Under the pieces are notes generated by a model, which was given only the letters and a program-made list of their open reading frames with translations, was not told the DNA's origin and made no database searches. From Levilactobacillus wangkuiensis (GTDB lineage Bacteria > Bacillota > Bacilli > Lactobacillales > Lactobacillaceae), in NCBI RefSeq assembly GCF_016861605.1, contig NZ_BOLM01000009.1:60654-124653 (forward strand): 64,000 nucleotides of DNA, read 5' to 3'. Shown here piece after piece: positions 25,857 to 34,208 of the stretch. Position 1 is the first letter of the stretch, and each line of letters begins with the position of its first letter. A program made the position numbers and the translations under genes.

Positions 25857-26408
25857 CTACTTCAGACTACCAATGCCATATTCATCGTAAAAATGCTTGG
25901 CCGGATTGGCATATTGCGCCAGCTCCGACGGATACGTATCACTCGTTGTAGGGGTATGTTTATTGGTGTAGGTCATTGCTCTATGGCCCAAAACAATCTG
26001 TTTTGAATACCTAGAGGTCATCCGTTTATACTGAGATTTCACATAGGAATAACTGTTATGGCGTGCCGTAATCGTTCGGTAACCCTTCTTATTGTTCTTG
26101 GCCGAAATCGTGAATGTCTTTTGTAACTTGACCTTTTTCCCTAGCCGATAAGTCTTGCCACCGTTCCAGTTAGGCGTCCATTTGCCTTTAATAAAGAACC
26201 CCTTGGAAATACTGTAGGTTTTGGCTGTCAGCTTGACCCGCATGATTCCCGACTGGCTGTTCAACTCGTACCAAGTTCCCCACAAGGACTTCGGCACAGA
26301 ATTGCCAAGCTTGGTCGCCGCGTTAGCCGTTGTCCCAGCTAATCCCACGCTAGTCAGTGTCAATAACGCCAAGCCAGCGCGCAACAACTGCTTATGTAAT
26401 CTTGTCAT
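25857..26408 (-). CDS. Small secreted GTW-family protein
   Basis: 183 residues from the ATG at 26408 behind GGAGG. The N-terminus (MTRLHKQLLRAGLALL) is nearly identical to that of the paralogue starting at 27121, while the mature parts differ, as expected after tandem duplication. The motif is VPKSLWGTWYELNS, followed by LTAKTYSISKGFF and LQKTFTISAKNNKKGYR. The C-terminal half is longer than in the other copies. Confidence 0.7.
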   Translation of the reverse strand: MTRLHKQLLRAGLALLTLTSVGLAGTTANAATKLGNSVPKSLWGTWYELNSQSGIMRVKLTAKTYSISKGFFIKGKWTPNWNGGKTYRLGKKVKLQKTFTISAKNNKKGYRTITARHNSYSYVKSQYKRMTSRYSKQIVLGHRAMTYTNKHTPTTSDTYPSELAQYANPAKHFYDEYGIGSLK

Positions 26409-26620
26409 TTTCAATCCTCCATGATGTATCTACACTCAGCGGACACATCTTTATTTAGTGCTTACGTCACATTCTGTCATTGAAGCGCTTCACAAACACC
26501 GTATAAAGCCTAGCAAACTAAGATGGTCGATAAGACTATTTCCGACCCGGAAGAACGCATGTAACTCTACATTTCATCCCTCGAACAAAAACGCCCGCAA
26601 CTATCTCAATTTAACTTGTC

Positions 26621-27121
26621 CTAATTCATATCCGTGTTAATGATTTTCTTAGTAACCGGGAAGAACATATTCGTTGCCTTAGAGTTTTCAGAAAATTTGA
26701 CGACCATCTTCAGCTTGGTTTTGTTGTGAACTTTGACGCGCTTAACCTTCATCACAGTCTTCCCCATCTGATCCGAAAGATTGGTCGTCAACGTCCGGTA
26801 GCCATTCTTATCTGCCCGCTTACTCAACGTAAAGGTCTTATTCTTCTTTACCTTCTTGCCCAGTTTCAGCGTATACTTCGTGCCATTCACAATCCATTTG
26901 CCATGCCTATACCACCCAAACGTGTTGGTATACGTCTTGGCCGTAATCTTAATTTTATGGGCACCGGCCTCGCCGCCCCAAGCAAACCAGGTATTTCTCA
27001 AGGACTGTGGCACTGTCCGCGTTGCGGCATTAGCCGTCGCTCCAGGGATTGCGGCCCCAACCGTTGCTACCGTCATCAAGGCCAGACCAGCATGTAGTAA
27101 TTGCTTATGTAATCTTGTCAT
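26621..27121 (-). CDS. Small secreted GTW-family protein
   Basis: 166 residues; GGAGG lies 10 nt before the ATG. The signal peptide is MTRLHKQLLHAGLALM... with cleavage at ANA-ATR near residue 34. The motif is VPQSLRNTWFAWGG, where the Gly of GTW is replaced by Asn. ITAKTYTNTFGWY and KNKTFTLSKRADKNGYR match the blocks of the neighbouring paralogues. First gene of the run in transcription order. Confidence 0.7.
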   Translation of the reverse strand: MTRLHKQLLHAGLALMTVATVGAAIPGATANAATRTVPQSLRNTWFAWGGEAGAHKIKITAKTYTNTFGWYRHGKWIVNGTKYTLKLGKKVKKNKTFTLSKRADKNGYRTLTTNLSDQMGKTVMKVKRVKVHNKTKLKMVVKFSENSKATNMFFPVTKKIINTDMN

Positions 27122-27303
27122 CTATAGATATCCTCCACGATGTGCCAGTTCAATCACTGAACATCTCTTTATTAGACGCCTGAGAATCTCGCCCAAGGTT
27201 CAAGCAATTCACAAGCACCGCAACAATCGTAGCAAAACCAAGCGGCCGATAACAGAACTCCCGACCACAATAGTTGCCCGCAACTCTGCATGCCGTCACT
27301 GCA

Positions 27304-27341
27304 CAAAAAAGGTCCAACCCGCAAATAAGCAGGTTGGACCT
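27304..27341 (-). terminator. Terminator downstream of the beta-helix gene and its 3' element
   Basis: A perfect 10-bp inverted repeat (AGGTCCAACC / GGTTGGACCT) followed on the minus strand by TTTTTT. No gene ends nearby except the one at 27594, so the intervening structured element would lie in that gene's transcript. Confidence 0.8.
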
Positions 27342-27391
27342 CATAAAACTATTTACAAAATCGTCACACGGACAAAGACATGGTTAAACCA

Positions 27392-27588
27392 GTCTCAGCC
27401 GAGAGGACGGCAAAAATGGGGTCAGCCGTGGGATTAAAAAAGCGACGGCCTCCGCCGTTGCTTCTTTAATGGCGTCTTTGAAACGCGTTACTCAGCGGTT
27501 CAAAGCGAGCACAGAGACCGCTCTTTGGCTCTGGGCGTCCTGCCCACAGCGTTCCGCCCCATTTTTGCCGTCCGGTAAGGCGAGGAAA
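27392..27588 (+). repeat. Structured intergenic element, A form
   Basis: The closing stem is a perfect 17-bp pair (27405-27421 with 27557-27573), using a sequence different from that in other copies. Internal hairpins AAAGCGACGGC/GCCGTTGCTT and CTTTGAAACGCG...GGTTCAAAG, then CCCACAGCG. It sits between the beta-helix gene stop and its terminator, in antisense orientation to that transcript. Confidence 0.8.
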
Positions 27589-27593
27589 ATGGT

Positions 27594-29447
27594 TTATGAA
27601 TCGAGATCGAAGGCTAAGGCCCGGGTCCACAATCCATTACTCATTTGGTAATAAGTCGTGACCTTGCCGTCAGAATCGGTCCGCTTAACGCGGTGGGTAA
27701 TCGTGACGCGCCGTTCGGAAATGTCCGCCGTGGTGCCTTTTTGCTTGGCTAACATCGGATCGTTAAATGGCAGCGTGTAAACCGGGTAAATCTTCATCAG
27801 CGTTAAGTCTCGGCTGTATTCTTCGTTGGAGAAGGTATCGAATTGCAAGGCACCCTTACGAATCCAGTACTTGGTCGTGGACTTCTTGCTGAAGCGGATG
27901 CGGTACCAGTCACCGGTATCGGCCGTGGCCCGCATATCCACGTAAACGCGCATCTTCTTTTGCTTCTTCCAGTTGTACTTCATGATATTCCAGTTCTTGT
28001 GACCGCGAATATGATTGTACAGGGAGTAAGTATCGAAGTTATCCTTGAGCTCAGCGTGTTGGGTATCTAACCCGCCCACGTACTTTTCACTCTTGTTAGT
28101 TTGCTTACGCTTCTTCAGCTTTTGCTTGTCCTTGTTGGGCTTGCTGGTTGAGTTGGAACCAGATGGCTTATTGACCGTCGTGTCGGTGATGGTCTGTTGC
28201 GAGGTCACATCGGTGTCGACCACGCTGCCCTTGGTAATCTTGTTGTCATTGATGTCAATGCCGGCGCTAGTTAATGGGAAGTTCCCCTTCACAAACGTGG
28301 CACCCAATTTCTGGGTGATGGCATTGTTCCCAGTGATGGTGACGTCCGTCATTGGGTTATCATCGGACGTGCTATCCAAGTAAACGTACTGCTTGGTAGG
28401 GTTAACGTTGGTAAACGTGTTGTCCGTGATGTTCAGGTTGGTCATCGTGTAAGCAGGTTCGGAGTTCAACAGGTAAATGTAGTTCCCGGAACCTAACACG
28501 TGTTGGTTGATAAATTTGTTACCGGTGATCCACAGGTTAGAAATACCCTTAAAGTGAATCGTGGCAACCCCATCGTCCATCAGTGGCTTAGGATCAACGA
28601 CCGTGTTGTTGGTGAAGTGGACGTCGTGAATGATGCCCGCCTTCCCATGGCCGTAGATGGCGTGTTCACCAATTGGGTTAGGCGCGTACGAAGAGACTTG
28701 CCCGGACTTCTTGGAAACTGGCAAGAACTGGTTGTTATCGACCGTCACGTCATAACTAGGTAAGTTATCGTATTGGTCGCCCTTGTTCTTGTAAGACATG
28801 GCCTTCTTGTTGGAGTAATCCACTTGAATGGCTTCCTTGAAATCTTGTGACCCGTTGAATCCGGTGAAAACGGAATTCGTAATATTCACGTTGTGGCTCC
28901 CATCGATATCGATGTAGTGGCCAGTCGGTGATTCGGCGTTGTCAAAGACACACTTGTCAAAGTTAACGTTCGTGGCGTGATGGATACTTTGGGTGAAGAC
29001 ACTCTGTCCGGCAGACGTGTTGTCGCCTTGGAACGTGGCGCCTTGCCAAGTCACGTTGCTGATACCGCCGTCGTAACCGGCTTCCGGACTAGGATAAACA
29101 AAGTTCACCCGGTTGCCTTCAGTAATCCGGAAAACGGCACCCTTATCAAACTTAAACGTGATGTTCGAATGTAACTTGATGTTCCCCGCGTCAAAGAGGT
29201 AAGTCCCCTTTGGCACGTGGATGGTGACACTCCCACTCCACTTGTCGATCATGTTCTGCAAAGCGTCATTGTTCGCCGTCTTGGCGTCCGCAACCATCCC
29301 CTGGTGCTTTGCGTTAATCGTTGTCGCTGCGTAGGCAACTGACTCGTTCGCACTCAGACTCGGTAATACATTGACCGAGCTTAGACCTACCAATGTTGCT
29401 CCCGCGGCAACCGTAACCAATAGGCCGAGCTTTTTCCTCAAATTCAA
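27594..29447 (-). CDS. Secreted right-handed beta-helix (pectate-lyase-fold) protein
   Basis: 617 residues. The signal peptide ends near AYAATTIN (residue 41). Residues about 45-390 carry the hallmarks of a right-handed parallel beta-helix: a pectate-lyase-3-like start (NDALQNMIDKW, VPKGTYLFDAG), then repeated short turns with N/D-x-x-F (NVNFDKCVFDN, NVNITNSVFTGF, VHFTNNTVVD, NLNITDNTFTN). Such proteins bind or cleave acidic polysaccharides; a catalytic residue set could not be fixed by eye. A Ser/Lys linker (about 415-450) joins two SH3-like segments near the C-terminus (KYWIRKGAL and SNGLWTRALAF), likely wall-binding. It may act on its own surface glycans. Confidence 0.8.
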   Translation of the reverse strand: MNLRKKLGLLVTVAAGATLVGLSSVNVLPSLSANESVAYAATTINAKHQGMVADAKTANNDALQNMIDKWSGSVTIHVPKGTYLFDAGNIKLHSNITFKFDKGAVFRITEGNRVNFVYPSPEAGYDGGISNVTWQGATFQGDNTSAGQSVFTQSIHHATNVNFDKCVFDNAESPTGHYIDIDGSHNVNITNSVFTGFNGSQDFKEAIQVDYSNKKAMSYKNKGDQYDNLPSYDVTVDNNQFLPVSKKSGQVSSYAPNPIGEHAIYGHGKAGIIHDVHFTNNTVVDPKPLMDDGVATIHFKGISNLWITGNKFINQHVLGSGNYIYLLNSEPAYTMTNLNITDNTFTNVNPTKQYVYLDSTSDDNPMTDVTITGNNAITQKLGATFVKGNFPLTSAGIDINDNKITKGSVVDTDVTSQQTITDTTVNKPSGSNSTSKPNKDKQKLKKRKQTNKSEKYVGGLDTQHAELKDNFDTYSLYNHIRGHKNWNIMKYNWKKQKKMRVYVDMRATADTGDWYRIRFSKKSTTKYWIRKGALQFDTFSNEEYSRDLTLMKIYPVYTLPFNDPMLAKQKGTTADISERRVTITHRVKRTDSDGKVTTYYQMSNGLWTRALAFDLDS

Positions 29448-29654
29448 AAAATCCCCTCCAGTTCCAAATTCTTTCTACATGCTCCATTATAGCTAAGACA
29501 AGAAAGCGTTGGGCCATCTTAACCAAAATGTCACACGATTGAAAGATTCCAGTCGTAAAGGGGACTTATTTTTAACTTAGAAATTCAGCTACTTCATGAC
29601 TCATTTTCCCGGAAGACAGTGTCTACCCAGAAATCACCTCGTTTGCACGAGAGC

Positions 29655-30038
29655 TTACATTAATTGTGAGATGTCATCGTGCAAGCCGTTGAGGCGTTCC
29701 ACAACTTGACCCCGAACTTGGGTGTAAACTTTTACACCGTCTGGCGTCAACTTTAAGTTGTGTTGACGACGGTCAACTTGTGAGGCGATGCTTTCGATTA
29801 AACCAGCGCGCAGTAACCGAGAGATTTGACCGGAGATCATTGACTTGGAAACACCAATTTGCCCAGCAAATTTGGTTGGCGTGAATTCTTCCTTTTGGTC
29901 AGTGATGGCGTGCAACAAGTTAAATTGTTCCAACGAAATCGTGATATCCTCCGTTTTAATCGTGGTTACTGGCCGCATGATCTTTTGGAGTTGTGAGAAC
30001 CATTCCAAGGATTGGTTTAAATCGTTCGTTTGCGTCAT
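29655..30038 (-). CDS. MarR-family transcriptional regulator
   Basis: 127 residues with AAAGGAAG before the ATG. Winged helix-turn-helix: FAGQIGVSKSMISGQISRLLRAGLIE (recognition helix), then the wing ASQVDRRQHNLKLTPDGVKVY. It is read divergently from the HAD phosphatase at 30284 across an AT-rich 245-bp gap. No clear palindrome was found there, so its targets are unknown. Confidence 0.85.
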   Translation of the reverse strand: MTQTNDLNQSLEWFSQLQKIMRPVTTIKTEDITISLEQFNLLHAITDQKEEFTPTKFAGQIGVSKSMISGQISRLLRAGLIESIASQVDRRQHNLKLTPDGVKVYTQVRGQVVERLNGLHDDISQLM

Positions 30039-30283
30039 TAATCTTTCTTCCTTTCTGCATTGCGTTAGCGTGGCTTCTACTATCTGACCCGCTAACCATT
30101 TATTATAACCCTTATTTTCAGTCTTTATGTTACCGATTTATTAATAGTTTATAGCATATTGATTAAAAACACTAGTAATTAGAACCGTTATTTTCATTCT
30201 CTCGTTAACCTACACCATTGAATTCCTAACCGGAAGTCTTTATCATTAATATTAGAAATTCTTAACACATGAAGGAGACCAAC

Positions 30284-31102
30284 ATGACACGTATTAAACT
30301 GATTGCCACCGACGTTGACGGGACTTTCCTGAATTCACAACGGCAATACAATCACACCCGCTTTGACCAACAACTCACCCGCCTGACAGCCGCCGGCATC
30401 CACTTTGTCGTGGCCAGTGGTAACCACCTTGGCCATTTAGAAAAAGTGTTTGCCCCCACGCCCCGCGTCCAAACGTTCGTCGCGGAAAATGGCAGCTTGA
30501 TCGTTGACCAGGGCCAGACCTTGTTAGAAACACCAGTCGATGCCTCGGTCGTCAGCCAAGTGGTGACTGCCATTCTTGCCGATGAAGCCCTCCGGCCACA
30601 AGTACTCCGCCTGTCCGGTGCCCATGGCACCTACATTAACCAGACGGACCAACCCGCGGACGCAAAATCTCAGGCCTACTTCTTCAATAACGTGGTTCGC
30701 GTGCCCGACCTGACGCAGGTCCACGACACCATTTATAAAATCAACGGTGAGTGGCCCAACGAATCCATCCAGCAACTGGCCGCTAAACTCAACGCCCGGT
30801 TCCCTGGACAGATCAACGCCATGGCCAGTGGCTTCGGCAGTATCGACATCGTCGCCGCCCACATGAACAAGGCCATTGGTCTGACTGAACTCGCCAAGAC
30901 CTGGCACATCGATCCCAGCGAAATCGCTGCCTTTGGCGACAACGACAATGACCGGGAGATGCTGGCCCACGTGGGACTCGGCGTCGCGATGCAAAACGGG
31001 ACGGATTCCGTGAAACAGGTCGCCAACCTAATTACCCCGGCTGACAATGATCACGATGGCGTATTAGACGTCATTGAGGCCATTTTAGCCGACGAAGTTT
31101 AA
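30284..31102 (+). CDS. Cof-type HAD-superfamily phosphatase
   Basis: 272 residues from the ATG at 30284, with AAGGAG 6 nt upstream; the in-frame ATG at 30269 overlaps that site. HAD motifs: ATDVDGTFLNS (nucleophile and acid Asp), ASGNHLGH region (motif II), the Lys of MNKAIGL (motif III) and AFGDNDNDREML (motif IV Asp pair). The C2-type cap lies between. Cof-type enzymes dephosphorylate sugar phosphates, FMN or related metabolites. The substrate cannot be read from sequence. Confidence 0.9.
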   Translation: MTRIKLIATDVDGTFLNSQRQYNHTRFDQQLTRLTAAGIHFVVASGNHLGHLEKVFAPTPRVQTFVAENGSLIVDQGQTLLETPVDASVVSQVVTAILADEALRPQVLRLSGAHGTYINQTDQPADAKSQAYFFNNVVRVPDLTQVHDTIYKINGEWPNESIQQLAAKLNARFPGQINAMASGFGSIDIVAAHMNKAIGLTELAKTWHIDPSEIAAFGDNDNDREMLAHVGLGVAMQNGTDSVKQVANLITPADNDHDGVLDVIEAILADEV

Positions 31103-31103
31103 A

Positions 31104-31136
31104 AGTAACTAAACCATTCAAACGGTTAGTTGCTGG
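31104..31136. terminator. Terminator between converging genes
   Basis: AGTAACTAAACC pairs with GGTTAGTTGCT. On the minus strand it is followed by TTTT. Shared by the genes ending at 31102 and 31146. Confidence 0.6.
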
Positions 31137-31145
31137 TAGCCTGTC

Positions 31146-31961
31146 TCATTCGTCTGCCCACAGTAACCGGGCAATCAGCCGCCACATCCGTGGTGAGCTG
31201 TGTAGGCGACCGTGCCCAACGCCGGGAACGTGGTGTTCTTGATACCCAAGCGCACTGTCCGCTAGTAGCGGGCGCAGTGGGGTAATCTGAGACACCGGTA
31301 CGGACCCGTCCGTGAGCCGCCCAGAAAGCGTGCCGTAGACATTGTGAATCATCCCCGTCCCCAGAGCCGACCAGTCGACCGGCGTGGCCCGTAGCCGCTG
31401 AAAAGTGGCATCAACGGGGTGGTCCGCATCATGTTCATCAACGGGGGCTCCCAAGAGGACTAAGCGGTTCAGCCGGGGAACATCCCCCGCCGCACCGTAC
31501 AATAACAAACTATTAACTGCAGCACTGCCACCCCACGAGTGAGCCACGAGATTATAGGCTTGCACGTGGTCGTGGCTTTTTAAATGCCGCAAAATCGCGG
31601 TGATCCAGCCAATCTGCTGTTGATAGTCGGCCGTAAACGTGTGGTCAAATATCACTTGAATCAGTGGATTGTCGGCTTGGCCGGTCCAGTTTCCAGTGAC
31701 ATGTAACTCCCCGTGACGGTCGACGCGCACCGTTAACACTTTGTGACCAAATCCGACTCGGGCCAGCCACCGCAGTAACCCATTATAGGTCCACGCGTTG
31801 CCGCCCCAGCCAGGAATAAAGAGTGTCGGTGTTGTCGTGTAAGTTAACCGTGGTCGCCGTCGTCGCAAAGGCTCTGCCGGGGTCGTCTGCCGACTTGCCC
31901 AGTGAAACCCCAACCAACTTGCACCCAAAACCATTGGCAACCAACGTAATTTACGCCACAT
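31146..31961 (-). CDS. Alpha/beta hydrolase, DUF915 family, membrane-anchored or secreted
   Basis: 271 residues. An N-terminal hydrophobic segment (WLPMVLGASWLGFHWAS) anchors or exports the protein. TLFIPGWGGNAWTYNGLLRWL is the oxyanion-side motif and VAHSWGGSAAV the nucleophile elbow (G/A-x-S-x-G type); the Asp is likely in APVDEHD and the His in VPGVGHGRLH. DUF915 hydrolases are abundant in lactobacilli and are thought to be extracytoplasmic esterases. AGGAGGG precedes the ATG. A second member lies at 60332. Confidence 0.82.
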   Translation of the reverse strand: MWRKLRWLPMVLGASWLGFHWASRQTTPAEPLRRRRPRLTYTTTPTLFIPGWGGNAWTYNGLLRWLARVGFGHKVLTVRVDRHGELHVTGNWTGQADNPLIQVIFDHTFTADYQQQIGWITAILRHLKSHDHVQAYNLVAHSWGGSAAVNSLLLYGAAGDVPRLNRLVLLGAPVDEHDADHPVDATFQRLRATPVDWSALGTGMIHNVYGTLSGRLTDGSVPVSQITPLRPLLADSALGYQEHHVPGVGHGRLHSSPRMWRLIARLLWADE

Positions 31962-32168
31962 ACCGCAACCCTCCTTAAACTAATCCATTATGCCAGTTCT
32001 CTCAATTGTACACAAGTGAAATTTCGTTCACAAAACATTTGTCACCGTTAACATTTTTGCTCGGAAATTCATCCGCATAAGTTATGGCCCATCTTAGCCA
32101 AATGAACGTTGCCTGCCGACCGGCTTGTGATTAACCGCACCAATTATTGGTTTTTGTTAGAAATTCAT

Positions 32169-32198
32169 TTGACAATTGTCCGGACAAAAATATATGAT
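32169..32198 (+). promoter_or_regulatory. galM promoter with palindromic operator in the spacer
   Basis: TTGACA (32169-32174) and TATGAT (32193-32198) are separated by 18 nt. The spacer contains TTGTCCGGACAA (32176-32187), a perfect 12-bp palindrome that a repressor would use to block polymerase. The overlapping GACAATTGTC is a second palindrome. The size fits a GntR- or similar dimer; the regulator is not next to the gene. Confidence 0.65.
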
Positions 32199-32245
32199 AG
32201 ACTTAAATGAAACCGCTTTAGACAAATAGAAAACGAGGACTTGCT

Positions 32246-33277
32246 ATGCAAACTGCTACGAACCACTGGGATACCTACCAAAATGAAGCCGTCACTGAAT
32301 ACACCATTGAAAATGACAATGGTGTGAAGCTTGCCATCCTGAGCTGGGGAGCCACGTTGCACCAGTTAATGGTGCCGACTGCCAAGGGTGATAAGAATCT
32401 GGTGCTATCTTACCACAAGATGGCCGATTACCTCGACAATCCGTTCTACGTTTGCATGGGCATTGGCCGAACCGCTGGGCGAATCACCCGGGGAACTTTC
32501 GACTTAGACGGTCAAACCGTTCACGTTGATCCTAATGAAGGCAAGAATACCCTGCATGGTGGTCCCCACGGCTTCAACACGGTCAACTGGGCCGGCAACC
32601 TGGACACCACGGACCCCGACAAGGCGCGGATCATTTTGACCCACACCTTCAAGAGCACCGACGATTCCTTCCCTGGCGACCTGACCGCTAAAATGATCTA
32701 CAGTCTGGACAACCACGACCGCGTGACCCTGGCCTTCGAAGCCACTAGCACGGCGCTCACCCTCTTCAACCCAACGCTGCACGTCTACTTTAACGTCGGC
32801 GATGACCAGTTGATTTCCGGACAAACGTTGCAGATCAACAGTCAAGAACACCTCGACCTGGATGGCGAAAAATTACCGACCGGGAAAATGGTCGCTAACG
32901 CCGGTACCCCTTACGATTTCGCCGATGGTCAAAACTTAGGCAAGGCCATCCGTGGACTCCAAGACATTCCCGAAAAGGGCTTCGATGACGTGTACCACGT
33001 GGTTCCCGGTGCCGACGACATGGTCGCTAAATTATCCGATCCGCAATCCAACCGGGCCGTCACCATCAAGTCCAAGCGTAACGGCCTCGTGGTCTTCACC
33101 GCGAACTCCTTCACGTCCGACATGAAGTTGACGACCGGCGCTGGCCAGCCTTACATGGGCGTTGCGTTGGAAGCGCAAGGACTTCCCGACTCACAGAACT
33201 TCCCTGAATTTGGGGACGTTAAGCTGGCGCCAGGCGAGACCAAGCGCGACGAAATCATCTACGACATCACTTACTAA
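32246..33277 (+). CDS. galM: Aldose 1-epimerase (galactose mutarotase)
   Basis: 343 residues, about the usual length. It interconverts alpha and beta anomers of galactose or glucose, feeding the Leloir and maltose pathways. Catalytic residues: His in NTLHGGPHGFN (near 106), His in TLHVYFN (near 175) and Glu in GVALEAQGLPDS (near 307). GAGGACTTGCT precedes the ATG. It is transcribed alone from a strong promoter with an operator-like palindrome. Maltose phosphorylase, encoded 5 kb away, releases beta-glucose 1-phosphate and glucose, so a role in that pathway is possible but not shown. Confidence 0.92.
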   Translation: MQTATNHWDTYQNEAVTEYTIENDNGVKLAILSWGATLHQLMVPTAKGDKNLVLSYHKMADYLDNPFYVCMGIGRTAGRITRGTFDLDGQTVHVDPNEGKNTLHGGPHGFNTVNWAGNLDTTDPDKARIILTHTFKSTDDSFPGDLTAKMIYSLDNHDRVTLAFEATSTALTLFNPTLHVYFNVGDDQLISGQTLQINSQEHLDLDGEKLPTGKMVANAGTPYDFADGQNLGKAIRGLQDIPEKGFDDVYHVVPGADDMVAKLSDPQSNRAVTIKSKRNGLVVFTANSFTSDMKLTTGAGQPYMGVALEAQGLPDSQNFPEFGDVKLAPGETKRDEIIYDITY

Positions 33278-33308
33278 GCCCTTGATTTTGGTGAGATAAA
33301 CGATCGTT

Positions 33309-33584
33309 GTCTGCGCGTCAGGTTTAGTGAAAATTGCGCCGACATACGGTAACTTTTCGTTCCCGACGGTGGGTTCAAAATGCCCTGCTATGGGGTCGGT
33401 TCCAGCCTGAGAAACGGGCTTCCACCTCGACTTTGAGCCAAAGTGCGGTCTCAAAGGTCGTCCCGTGGGCTAGGCTGAGAAAGGACCTCAGCCAAGACCA
33501 CCGACACAGCCGGGCATTTTGACCCACCTCTGGTCACTGACACTTACCGTGCTGGCGAATTTTCACCAAACCTGTGGCTGACAC
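33309..33584 (-). repeat. Structured intergenic element, B form
   Basis: Minus-strand copy. The closing stem pairs 33321-33340 with 33554-33572 (GGTTTAGTGAAAATT type instead of GGGCTGGTGAAAATG). The internal blocks GTGACCAGAGG, GGCTGTGTCGGTGGTC, CCTTTGAGACCG and CACCGTCGGGAACG are conserved. It follows galM directly and is antisense to it. Confidence 0.8.
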
Positions 33585-33686
33585 TGGTTTAACTCACCAT
33601 CACGTGCTTACTTGTGGTGGTCGGCTTAGCCTATCGTCAGTATTAGCAAAATGTTTTTCCGCGTGCGTTTTTCTAAAAATAGTTGT

Positions 33687-33731
33687 TAAAAAATCTGACT
33701 TGCCACTTTATGTGGGTGGTCAGATTTTTTT
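33687..33731. terminator. Bidirectional terminator upstream of rpsN2
   Basis: AAAAATCTGAC...GCCAC pairs with GTGG...GTCAGATTTTT, with T runs on both sides. It isolates rpsN2 from galM and its 3' element. Confidence 0.75.
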
Positions 33732-33812
33732 AGCAACGTTAAGTGATTTCATCTACCGAAAGATTCCGAGTCGCTTCGTTTGACAATTAAATGGCCGCTA
33801 TGATAAGTTAGT

Positions 33813-33833
33813 AAAACGTAATTATTACTATTT
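33813..33833. promoter_or_regulatory. Zur box upstream of rpsN2
   Basis: The 21-bp site centred on ACGTAATTATTACTA matches the Bacillus Zur consensus (core TCGTAATnATTACGA with AAA/TTT flanks) at all but two positions. It lies just after a TATGAT-type -10 (33799-33804) and 22 bp before the start codon, an ideal place for repression when zinc is plentiful. Confidence 0.75.
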
Positions 33834-33854
33834 ATAAAGGAGCGACATCTATTC

Positions 33855-34124
33855 ATGGCAAAGAAGTCAAAGATTGCAAAAGCAAAACGGATTGAAAAAA
33901 CCGTTGAAAAGTACGCGGAACGCCGCGCTGAATTAAAGGCAGCGGGCGATTACGAAGCACTCGCCCTGTTACCGCGGGATGCCTCCCCAACCCGGATGCA
34001 CCACCGAGACCGCCTCGACGGCCGACCACACGCCTACATGCGCAAGTTCGGTTTGTCCCGGTTAAACTTCCGCCAATTAGCCCATCAGGGACAGATTCCT
34101 GGGGTCCGGAAGGCTAGCTGGTAG
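33855..34124 (+). CDS. rpsN2: Ribosomal protein S14, zinc-independent (C-minus) form
   Basis: 89 residues, the length of the long S14 form. It lacks the CxxC...CxxC zinc ribbon of the short form usual in the spc operon of Firmicutes. The C-terminal [23 protein letters not shown] and [11 protein letters not shown] are classic S14 sequence. It binds 16S rRNA in the small-subunit head. The family role is to replace the zinc-containing S14 during zinc starvation, and the Zur box in front agrees. AAAGGAG lies 12 nt before the ATG. It is unusual in being followed by a 130-bp tandem array before the next terminator. Confidence 0.93.
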   Translation: MAKKSKIAKAKRIEKTVEKYAERRAELKAAGDYEALALLPRDASPTRMHHRDRLDGRPHAYMRKFGLSRLNFRQLAHQGQIPGVRKASW

Positions 34125-34167
34125 ACAGAGTGCGGAGCAAGGCTGTTAACTCCTGAGCATTAACGTC

Positions 34168-34208
34168 ATTAAGTGCCCGACCGGGGGACCCGGTCCGGTG
34201 CTTAATGG
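34168..34208 (+). other. Long hairpin after rpsN2
   Basis: CATTAAGTGCCCGACCGGG pairs with CCCGGTCCGGTGCTTAATG around a GGA loop (about 19-bp stem with two mismatches). There is no T run, so it is not a simple terminator. It leads directly into the 130-bp tandem array. Confidence 0.65.
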
